This document shows positions 1 through 5,356 of a DNA stretch of 5,356 bases, one piece after another. Every line of letters begins with the position of its first letter. Positions within the stretch are counted from its first letter, which is position 1. The notes beneath the pieces are model-generated. The model did no database searches and was not told the origin of the DNA. It worked only from the letters and a program-made list of their open reading frames with translations. A program made the translations under genes and the position numbers. This DNA comes from Planctomycetaceae bacterium UBA6894 (GTDB taxonomy: Bacteria > Planctomycetota > Planctomycetia > Gemmatales > Gemmataceae), in the NCBI GenBank assembly GCA_002451275.1, contig DKBS01000023.1, positions 18,845-24,200 of the forward strand. The letters run 5' to 3'.

Positions 1-1130
1 GCATCCATGGCCTTTTCTGCCAGTTCGCCCATGTTGATGAACCACTGGTCGGACAGCAGCGGTTCGATGGGGCTCTTGCTGCGGTCGGAGTGGGCCAGTT
101 CGATGTCCCGGTCTTCCCGGCCCTCGAAGAAGCCGAGGCTTTCCATCTCCTCGACCACCTTCTCCCGCGCCACATAACGATCCATGCCGGCGTATTTGCC
201 GCAGATCTCGTTCAGCGTGCCATCGGGGTTGAGGATGTTGAGCAGGGGTAGGTTGTTGCGCTGTCCGCAGGTGTAGTCGTTGCGGTCGTGGGCCGGGGTG
301 ACCTTCACGGCGCCGGTCCCCAGTTCAGGATCGACCAAGAGCGCATCGGCGATGATTGGAATCTGGCGGTTGGCTAGCGGTACCAGCACCTGCTTGCCGA
401 TCCAGGCCTTGTAGCGCTTATCCTCAGGGTGCACGGCGATGGCCACATCGCCCAGCATGGTTTCGGGGCGGGTGGTGGAGAAACGGATGTGGCCCGATCC
501 ATCCACCAGCGGATAGCGGAAGGTCCAGAAGCCGCCTTTCACCGTCTCGACGAAGGTCTCGTCATCCGCGACCGAGGTTTGCAACTGGGTGTCCCAGTTG
601 ACCAAACGCTTGCCGCGGTAAATGTGACCATCCTTGAACAGATTGAAAAAGGTCTGCCGGACGGCTAGGGCGCAGACTGGGTCCAGCGTGAAGCGTGTTC
701 TGGACCAGTCGCACGAGCAGCCCATGCCGCGCAATTGTTCCAGGATGCGGGAGCCGTATTGCTCCTTCCACTCCCAGATGCGTTTGACCAGTTCCGCGCG
801 CCCCAGGTCATGTCGGGTCTTACCCTCCAGGTCACGGATGCGTTTTTCAACAACTGCCTGCGTGGCGATGCCCGCGTGGTCGGTTCCGGGAATCCAGCAG
901 GTGTCGAAGCCGCGGGCGCGGTGTTGCCGGGCGAGGATGTCCTGCAGGGTGTTGTTGAGGGCATGGCCAAGGTGCAACGCCCCGGTCACATTGGGCGGAG
1001 GAATAACCATGCTAAATGGTGGCTTGCCCACAGCGGGTTTGGCCGTGAAGATGTCCAGGCGATTCCACAGATCCAGACAGTTTTTTTGCGCCTCGCGCGG
1101 ATCAAACGCCTTGGGTAGTTCGGTGGACAT
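1..1130 (-). CDS. valS: Valyl-tRNA synthetase, N-terminal part (3' end beyond window)
   Basis: Class I aminoacyl-tRNA synthetase that charges tRNA-Val in the cytoplasm. The frame is open from the ATG at 1130 to the left edge: 376 full codons plus two bases, roughly the first 40% of a usual ValRS. Visible in order: PPPNVTGALHLGH at residues 44-56, holding the class I HIGH signature as HLGH (53-56); PGTDHAGIATQ (81-91); GCSCDWSRTRF (137-147); RLVNWDTQLQTSV (175-187); then the editing (CP1) domain with STTRPETMLGD (218-228) and GTGAVKVTPAHD (271-282); and EPLLSDQWF (356-364) re-entering the catalytic core. The KMSKS loop and anticodon-binding domain lie outside the window. The ATG gives the usual short lead before the first family motif. 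An in-frame GTG three codons upstream (1139) is an alternative, and neither has a strong Shine-Dalgarno. It lies 61 bases after cimA and is probably co-transcribed. No frameshift or missing motif is seen. Confidence 0.96.
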   Translation of the reverse strand, partial: MSTELPKAFDPREAQKNCLDLWNRLDIFTAKPAVGKPPFSMVIPPPNVTGALHLGHALNNTLQDILARQHRARGFDTCWIPGTDHAGIATQAVVEKRIRDLEGKTRHDLGRAELVKRIWEWKEQYGSRILEQLRGMGCSCDWSRTRFTLDPVCALAVRQTFFNLFKDGHIYRGKRLVNWDTQLQTSVADDETFVETVKGGFWTFRYPLVDGSGHIRFSTTRPETMLGDVAIAVHPEDKRYKAWIGKQVLVPLANRQIPIIADALLVDPELGTGAVKVTPAHDRNDYTCGQRNNLPLLNILNPDGTLNEICGKYAGMDRYVAREKVVEEMESLGFFEGREDRDIELAHSDRSKSPIEPLLSDQWFINMGELAEKAMD

Positions 1131-1191
1131 GGATTTCACTCGGACAGACTTGTGGGGAATGAGTAGTTTGTTTGGGGCGGGAGGGGCGAAG
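1131..1191 (-). other. cimA-valS intergenic gap, 61 bases
   Basis: Short spacer with pyrimidine-rich runs on the transcribed strand just after the cimA stop. I see no stem-loop followed by a T-run and no strong Shine-Dalgarno; GAG lies eight bases before the valS ATG. The lack of a terminator and the short distance support read-through from cimA into valS. The valS frame stays open through at least most of this spacer, so the start rests on family length and not on an upstream stop. Confidence 0.5.
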
Positions 1192-2769
1192 TCAGGCCTT
1201 GGCTGACACTTCGCCATCCTTGATCACCTTGTAGTCGATGCTGTCCACCAGGGCGAGCCAACTGGCCTCGATGATATTTTCGCTCACGCCCACGGTGGAC
1301 CAGATGTCGGTTCCATCCTTGCTTTCAAGGATCACGCGCACCCGGGCTGCGGTCCCATCGCGGCCATTGACCACTCGAACCTTGTAATCGACCAGGGCCA
1401 TCTCGGCCAGGCGCGGATAAACGGGGACCAACGCCTTACGCAGGGCGGCATCGAGGGCGTTGACGGGGCCATCCCCCTCGGCCACGGTGTGCAGCGTCTC
1501 GGCGCCTGAAACCACCTTGACTGTCGCCTCGCTCACGCCCGAGGAGGTGGGCCCGTGCTCGACATTCACCCGGTAGGAGACCAGGTCGAAAAGGGGCCGG
1601 TAGGTGCCCGCCGTCCTGCGCACAAGCAGTTCGAACGAGGCCTCGGCGGCCTCGAACTCGTACCCGGCGTGCTCCAGGTCCTGCACGCGCTCAAGGATGC
1701 GCCGCATCAACTCGCGGTCCTGCGCCATGCTGAGCCGGGCGGTTTTGGTGATGATGGTGGATTGGCCGGAGAGCTCGCTCACCAGGATGCGGCGCTCGTT
1801 GCCCACGGTGGCCGGATCGATGTGCTCGTAGCTGCGGGCGAGCTTGCTGACGGCATGGGTGTGCATGCCACCCTTGTGGGCAAACGCGCTGAGGCCCACA
1901 AACGGCTGGCCGGGGCGGAAGTTCAGGTTTGCGGTTTCATAGACAAACCGGGACACCTCCGTGAGGCGAGGCAGGCTGTCGGCCAGCAGCACCTCGAGGC
2001 CCATCTTCAGGCCCAGAACACCCGCCACGCTGATCAGGTCCACATTGCCGCAGCGTTCTCCGATGCCGTTAATGGTGCCCTGTACCTGCCTGGCACCAGC
2101 CTCCACGGCGGCAATGCTGTTGGCGACGGCCAGTTCGCAATCGTTGTGGCAATGGATGCCGAGGGTAACTCCGGGACAGGCCGCCAGTGCGGCCTTCACG
2201 CCTGCGGCGACCTCCAAGGGCAGGCTGCCGCCATTGGTGTCGCAAAGGATGACCGTGGTGGCCCCCGCGGCAGCGGCGGATTTCAGCGTCTCGAGGGCGT
2301 AGTCGGCATTGGCCTTCCATCCGTCGAAAAAATGCTCGGCATCGTAGAAGATCTCCCGACCCTGCCCTTTGCAGTAGGCCACCGAGTCGGCGATCATCGC
2401 GAGGTTTTCCTCGAGCGTGGTGCCGATAACCTCGTGGACATGCAGGTCCCAGGTTTTGCCGACGATGGTGATGAGCCCGGTGTTGGCGGCGAGAAGCGCC
2501 TTGAGTCCGGTGTCCTCGGCGGCGCTGATGCCCTTCTTGCGTGTCATGCCAAAGGCGGCAACCCGGGCATTCTTGAGGGAAACCGATTGGAGGGCCTGGA
2601 AGAACTCGGCATCCTTGGGGTTGGAAAGGGGGTAGCCCCCCTCGATGAAATCGATGCCCAGATCATCGAGCCTGCGGAGAATGGCCAGCTTGTCCTGAAC
2701 GGAAAAGTTAACTCCCTCGCCCTGGCTGCCGTCGCGCAGGGTTGTGTCGTACAGGTCCACCCGGGCCAT
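1192..2769 (-). CDS. cimA: (R)-citramalate synthase
   Basis: Condenses pyruvate and acetyl-CoA to (R)-citramalate, the first step of the threonine-independent route to 2-oxobutyrate and isoleucine. The 525 residues match the full length of Geobacter-type CimA as I recall it. The N-terminal TIM barrel of the DRE-TIM metallolyase family carries DTTLRDGSQ (8-16), FIEGGYPLSNPKDAEFF (41-57), GKTWDLHVHE (104-113), FYDAEHFFDGWKAN (141-154) and LCDTNGG (175-181). The divalent-metal ligands are expected at D9-equivalent D8, H206 and H208 (GIHCHND, 204-210) and N242 (GERCGN, 237-242). AHKGGMHTHA (297-306) follows. The C-terminal part, about 370-525, resembles the LeuA-type dimer/allosteric domain, with EASFELL (376-382), EGDGPVNALDAAL (431-443), DYKVRV (461-466) and STVGVSENIIEAS (491-503). 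In this family that domain often mediates isoleucine feedback. FIEGG-type and HVHE motifs favour CimA over LeuA or homocitrate synthase; the substrate is inferred from family. The start has a good ribosome binding site. nadB lies upstream and valS downstream. Confidence 0.93.
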   Translation of the reverse strand: MARVDLYDTTLRDGSQGEGVNFSVQDKLAILRRLDDLGIDFIEGGYPLSNPKDAEFFQALQSVSLKNARVAAFGMTRKKGISAAEDTGLKALLAANTGLITIVGKTWDLHVHEVIGTTLEENLAMIADSVAYCKGQGREIFYDAEHFFDGWKANADYALETLKSAAAAGATTVILCDTNGGSLPLEVAAGVKAALAACPGVTLGIHCHNDCELAVANSIAAVEAGARQVQGTINGIGERCGNVDLISVAGVLGLKMGLEVLLADSLPRLTEVSRFVYETANLNFRPGQPFVGLSAFAHKGGMHTHAVSKLARSYEHIDPATVGNERRILVSELSGQSTIITKTARLSMAQDRELMRRILERVQDLEHAGYEFEAAEASFELLVRRTAGTYRPLFDLVSYRVNVEHGPTSSGVSEATVKVVSGAETLHTVAEGDGPVNALDAALRKALVPVYPRLAEMALVDYKVRVVNGRDGTAARVRVILESKDGTDIWSTVGVSENIIEASWLALVDSIDYKVIKDGEVSAKA

Positions 2770-2914
2770 GATGATCCACCGCCGCTATTGCCGGCACCGG
2801 TTCCGGCCAATCACCGGTTTTTCGGGCCATTTGGAGAAAATCCCATGTTAGCTGCCGGGGCGAAAATCTGCTAGGCGGGGGAAGGGGCCACCTGCAGCTG
2901 TAAACCAATTGAAT
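2770..2914 (-). other. nadB-cimA intergenic region, 145 bases
   Basis: Longest non-coding stretch in the window. It holds the cimA ribosome binding site and a CCGG-rich patch (2791-2818). In that patch the octamer CACCGGTT occurs twice in direct orientation (2795-2802 and 2812-2819), and the embedded palindrome ACCGGT lets the two copies pair as a 6-bp stem with an 11-base loop. No T-run follows it in the direction of transcription, so it does not look like an intrinsic terminator. I find no convincing -35/-10 pair, no T-box element and no leader peptide rich in branched-chain codons. A promoter or control site for cimA is possible but not shown. Confidence 0.5.
2775..2780 (-). promoter_or_regulatory. 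Ribosome binding site of cimA
   Basis: On the minus strand GGTGGA lies five bases before the ATG at 2769. It is the clearest Shine-Dalgarno-like sequence before any gene in the window and supports that start codon, which also places DTTLRDG at the usual distance from the N-terminus. Confidence 0.6.
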
Positions 2915-4573
2915 TCAGGCAGACGTTTTTTCCGGGGTCAAAGGCTGCACGTCCGCCGTGATGTCACCCCCCGGCCTGCAGGTGATGCGGCGGAGCCAGC
3001 GGGTGTCGTCGCGTTTGGGAAAGTCACGGCGGAAATGGGTGCCGCGGGATTCCTGACGCACCTGGGCGCTGCCGATCATCAGGGAGCCGATGGTTAGCAG
3101 GTTGGAGAGCTCCCAGCCTTCGCGCTGGGTGAACTCGCGGCGCAGCACATAACTGCACCAGAAACGAAGTTGTTCGAGGGCCTCGGCCATCTCGGAGCCC
3201 TCGCGTTCTATACCGGCGGCGCGGCCCATCAGGGACCGCAGCGAGTTGAGGATGTCCTGCAGGTCCAGTTCGGGGCCAGTCTCGCGGTGTGCTTCATCAA
3301 TGAGGGGCGGTACCTGGAAGGTGTCGGCGCGACCGGCGGCCTCGCGTCCGGCGGCTTCCCCACAAATCATCCCATAGACCAGGCCCTCGATCAGGCTGTT
3401 GCTGGCCAGCCGGTTCGCGCCGTGCAAGCCGGTGGAAGACACCTCGCCGGCGGCGTAAAGGCCGGGAATGCTGGTCCTTCCCTGGCGATCGACGCATACG
3501 CCGCCGATGGTGTAGTGGGCCCCCGGGCGCACGGGGATGAGGTCCTTGGTGAGGTCGAGGCCGAATTCAGCGCACGCCCGGCCAATGGCGGGAAAACGGC
3601 CACGCACCTTTTCCGAATCTAGATGGGACAGGTCGAGGTAGACGCACGAGTGGCGGGTGCGCGCCATGGCGCGCATGATGGCGCGGGCGACGATGTCGCG
3701 GGTGGCGCGCTCTGCCCGTGGATCTTCCTCCAGCATGAAGCGGGTTCCGTCCTTGTCGCGCAGATATGCGCCCTCCCCCCGCAAGGCCTCGCTGATCAAG
3801 GACCGGCTGGAGCCAGCAACGTATAGCAGCGTCGGGTGGAACTGCATGAACTCCATGTCTCGCAACAGCGCGCCTGCCCGGTAGGCGGCGGCCATACCAT
3901 CCCCGGTGGCAACCTGGCTGTTGGTGGTCTCGCGGTAAATGCGGGCGGCGCCACCGGAGGCGAGGACGGTGGCCTTGGCCCAAATGGCCAAGCGCTCTTC
4001 CCTGGGGGTGGCCACCAGAACTCCCACACAGCGCCCCTCGTGGGTGAGCAGGTCGAGGGTGAAGGTGCGATCCTTGATTTCAATGTTGGGGGCGCCCCGG
4101 GCGCTGGCAATCATGCCACGCATGACCTCGTGGCCGGTGGCATCACCTAAAGCGTGAACAATGCGGGCATGGCTGTGGCCTCCCTCGGTGGTGAGTGCGA
4201 GGTGACCATTGTGGTGATCGAACTTCACCCCCATACGGATGAGGTCGCTGATTTGCCGTGGCGCCTCCTCCACCACCATGCGCACCACCGATTCATCGCA
4301 TAAACCGTCGCCTGCGATCAGCGTATCGGTGACATGGTCCTGGAAGCTATCTTCGGGGGAAAGCACCCCGGCGATGCCGCCCTGGGCCCAGGCACTGTTG
4401 CTGATCTCTACTTTTTCCTTGGAAATGACCAACACACGCTGGCTGGAAGGAACCGCCAGCGCGGCCCGCAGGCCGGCAATGCCGCCCCCCAAAACCAGCA
4501 CATCGGTGAAGGCGTGCAGCACCTGTTTGGGATTGAACTGAACCAGGTGGCGCGGCGCTGCCGGGGGAAACAT
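2915..4573 (-). CDS. nadB: L-aspartate oxidase
   Basis: FAD-dependent cytoplasmic enzyme that oxidises L-aspartate to iminoaspartate using oxygen or fumarate; NadA then makes quinolinate for NAD. The 552 residues are close to the family norm (about 540). Seen in order: the Rossmann dinucleotide motif VLGGGIAG (27-34); SNSAWAQGGIAGV (58-70), typical of the succinate dehydrogenase/fumarate reductase flavoprotein superfamily; TTEGGHSHARIVHALGDATG (128-147); ASGGAARIY (205-213); EFMQFHPT (241-248); RDIVARAI (292-299); PGAHYTIGGV (350-359); and GLYAAGEVSSTGLHGANRL (371-389). Residues H246, R292, H353 and R388 correspond, with a constant offset of two, to the active-site H244, R290, H351 and R386 of E. 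coli NadB. The C-terminal helical domain ends with SRGTHFRRDFPKRDD (509-523). The ATG at 4573 is the first start after an in-frame stop (4610-4612) and has only a weak AAAGG 11 bases upstream. The upstream gene ends 36 bases before it, so co-transcription is likely. nadA and nadC are not in the window. Confidence 0.95.
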   Translation of the reverse strand: MFPPAAPRHLVQFNPKQVLHAFTDVLVLGGGIAGLRAALAVPSSQRVLVISKEKVEISNSAWAQGGIAGVLSPEDSFQDHVTDTLIAGDGLCDESVVRMVVEEAPRQISDLIRMGVKFDHHNGHLALTTEGGHSHARIVHALGDATGHEVMRGMIASARGAPNIEIKDRTFTLDLLTHEGRCVGVLVATPREERLAIWAKATVLASGGAARIYRETTNSQVATGDGMAAAYRAGALLRDMEFMQFHPTLLYVAGSSRSLISEALRGEGAYLRDKDGTRFMLEEDPRAERATRDIVARAIMRAMARTRHSCVYLDLSHLDSEKVRGRFPAIGRACAEFGLDLTKDLIPVRPGAHYTIGGVCVDRQGRTSIPGLYAAGEVSSTGLHGANRLASNSLIEGLVYGMICGEAAGREAAGRADTFQVPPLIDEAHRETGPELDLQDILNSLRSLMGRAAGIEREGSEMAEALEQLRFWCSYVLRREFTQREGWELSNLLTIGSLMIGSAQVRQESRGTHFRRDFPKRDDTRWLRRITCRPGGDITADVQPLTPEKTSA

Positions 4574-4609
4574 GGAGGGTGGAGCCTTTGGGTTGCTGTG
4601 GCATGGCGA

Positions 4610-5356
4610 TCAACGGGGCTGAGAAATACCAGCCCCCGGAGCGCCCGTGCCGGATTTGCGTTTGCGGCTGAATTCCCGCCAGGCATCACGGTACTCTGCC
4701 GGGGGTTCGGGCCTGTTTTCACCCTGAACCTGTCCGGCTCCCGCGGGGCGACCCGTGGCCTGACGAGCCCCGACACTACCCAGGGAACCGCCTGCCTGGG
4801 GTGCCGTTTTATCATCGCCAGCCAGAGCCTTTTCAACCTGGTCTTTGCGGTCGCGCAGCATTTGCTGGTATTTGGCAATCTCTTCGTCGGACATGCCTTT
4901 CTGCTTCAGTTTGTCCTTGTTCTTTCTGATTTGGTCTTCCAGACTCTCAATTTGTGCCAAAGCAGCCTTTTTCGATTCGGCGTCGGGCGCATCCGCCTTG
5001 CCGCGGCTACCTGATTTACTGACGCCCTCAGGGCCATTCCCATCCTTGCCCCCGGGGCCAACGCGCGGATCGATTCCGCGAGCGTCACCGGGTTTGGCGT
5101 TGGGATCCGGTTTGTCCCCCATCCCAGGCAAGTCTCCTTGTCCGGGCTTATCCCCCTGACCCGGCATGGGCTTGTCACCTTGTCCGGGTTTATCCCCCTG
5201 ACCAGGTTTGTCACCCACCCCGGGCATATCGCCTTGTCCGGGCTTATCCCCCTGTCCAGGCATGGGCATATCGCCTTGTCCGGGCTTATCCCCCTGTCCA
5301 GGCATGGGCTTGTCGCCCTGACCGGGCATGGGCTTGTCACCCTGACCGGGCATTGG
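4610..5356 (-). CDS. Repeat-rich, apparently disordered protein of unknown function (5' end beyond window)
   Basis: I do not recognise this gene. The frame is open to the right edge (248 codons plus stop). The ATG at 5353 sits inside the repeat and is preceded in frame by a Pro codon, so it is probably not the start. From the edge, residues 1-83 are tandem PGQGDK-type units, rich in Gly, Pro, Asp, Lys and Met with balanced charge. Residues 84-123 are a Gly/Asp/Lys linker. Residues about 125-178 are Lys/Glu/Gln-rich with heptad-like spacing (ALAQIESLEDQIRKNKDKL) and could form a coiled coil or helical hairpin broken by GMSDEE. Residues 179-215 are another Gly/Ala/Gln linker, and PPAEYRDAWREFSRKRK (218-234) is a short C-terminal motif. 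No membrane segment is visible, though a signal peptide or anchor could lie in the missing N-terminus. The tail recalls the PPEYRE-type endings of some Planctomycetes/Verrucomicrobia proteins with Gln/Gly-rich regions, a resemblance from memory only. It ends 36 bases before nadB. Confidence 0.8.
   Translation of the reverse strand, partial: PMPGQGDKPMPGQGDKPMPGQGDKPGQGDMPMPGQGDKPGQGDMPGVGDKPGQGDKPGQGDKPMPGQGDKPGQGDLPGMGDKPDPNAKPGDARGIDPRVGPGGKDGNGPEGVSKSGSRGKADAPDAESKKAALAQIESLEDQIRKNKDKLKQKGMSDEEIAKYQQMLRDRKDQVEKALAGDDKTAPQAGGSLGSVGARQATGRPAGAGQVQGENRPEPPAEYRDAWREFSRKRKSGTGAPGAGISQPR
4823..4984 (-). other. Predicted helical or coiled-coil segment of the repeat protein
   Basis: Residues about 125-178 counted from the window edge lack Gly and Pro apart from one Gly at the centre (GMSDEE). 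They alternate Leu/Ile/Met/Tyr with Lys, Glu, Gln and Arg, as expected of two amphipathic helices joined by a short turn. It is the only part of this protein that looks ordered. The call is from composition and spacing, without a computed score. Confidence 0.55.
5108..5356 (-). repeat. Coding tandem repeat, 12 units of P-G-x-G-D-x
   Basis: These 249 bases encode 83 residues: one Pro, then five octapeptides MPGQGDKP and seven hexapeptides of the form GxGDxP (GQGDKP, GQGDMP, GVGDKP, GQGDLP, GMGDKP). The repeat continues past the right edge. Units near the edge are the most uniform, and those towards the C-terminus have diverged (GVGD, GMGD, DLP). All indels keep the reading frame. Confidence 0.93.
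5222..5305 (-). repeat. Exact 42-bp tandem duplication
   Basis: Positions 5222-5263 and 5264-5305 are identical base for base. Each copy encodes 14 residues, MPGQGDKPGQGDMP, that is one octapeptide plus one hexapeptide. Identity at synonymous sites points to a recent duplication inside the longer repeat tract, or to recent conversion. Confidence 0.9.

Noticed and set aside
634..1206. Plus-strand frames of 190 and 127 codons over valS
   Set aside because: They are antisense to the ValRS catalytic core, which is intact with all expected motifs in the minus-strand frame.
1555..2874. A 439-codon open frame on the plus strand opposite cimA
   Set aside because: It mirrors cimA, whose motifs are unmistakable. 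GC-rich codon use often leaves long antisense frames open, and the product has biased, unrecognisable composition.
2708..2908. A 66-codon minus-strand frame across the nadB-cimA gap
   Set aside because: It overlaps the cimA start in another frame, has no clear ribosome binding site, and its product is Pro/Arg-rich without a recognisable pattern.
2770..2914. T-box, amino-acid leader peptide or intrinsic terminator before cimA
   Set aside because: No T-box consensus, no run of Ile/Val/Leu codons in a short frame, and no stem followed by a T-run on the transcribed strand.
4334..5014. A 226-codon plus-strand frame spanning the nadB start and the repeat-protein gene
   Set aside because: It overlaps two better-supported minus-strand frames and shows no recognisable domain. 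The hydrophobic stretch near its end is the antisense of the Lys/Glu-rich helix.
5108..5356. Possible CRISPR array or non-coding satellite
   Set aside because: Units of 18-24 bases are contiguous with no unique spacers, and every change keeps the frame and the Gly-x-Gly-Asp core, so it is a coding repeat.
5108..5356. Collagen-like protein
   Set aside because: Gly occurs at every second position within GxGD and the unit is 6 or 8 residues, so the Gly-X-Y three-residue period of collagen is absent.

Overview
The window reads as a single minus-strand gene cluster in a GC-rich bacterial genome. In transcription order (right to left) it holds: (1) the 3' part of an unrecognised gene for a repeat-rich, apparently disordered protein (5356-4610, runs off the right edge); (2) nadB, L-aspartate oxidase (4573-2915); (3) cimA, an (R)-citramalate synthase of the Geobacter type (2769-1192); (4) the 5' part of valS, valyl-tRNA synthetase (1130-1, runs off the left edge). 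Gaps are 36, 145 and 61 bases. All genes point the same way and no convincing rho-independent terminator is visible, so one transcript is plausible, possibly with an extra signal in the 145-base gap before cimA.

Three of the four genes are ordinary metabolism or translation. NadB makes iminoaspartate, the first step of de novo NAD synthesis, and normally works with NadA (not in the window). CimA condenses pyruvate with acetyl-CoA to start a threonine-independent route to 2-oxobutyrate and isoleucine. ValRS charges tRNA-Val. CimA and ValRS share a loose branched-chain amino-acid theme; NadB has no obvious link to either.

The organism cannot be named from this sequence. The valS N-terminus and the low-complexity protein recall, from memory, Planctomycetes/Verrucomicrobia-like or other environmental Gram-negative lineages; this is weak inference. 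Nothing indicates mobile DNA, a CRISPR array, RNA genes or recent transfer.

The only part that is not routine is the rightmost gene. It encodes at least 12 tandem P-G-x-G-D-x units, followed by a Lys/Glu-rich helical segment and a short PPAEYRDAW-like C-terminal motif. Its DNA repeats include an exact 42-bp tandem duplication, and Gln codon choice shows that the repeats grew as dimers. I see no good evidence for a new multi-gene system here.
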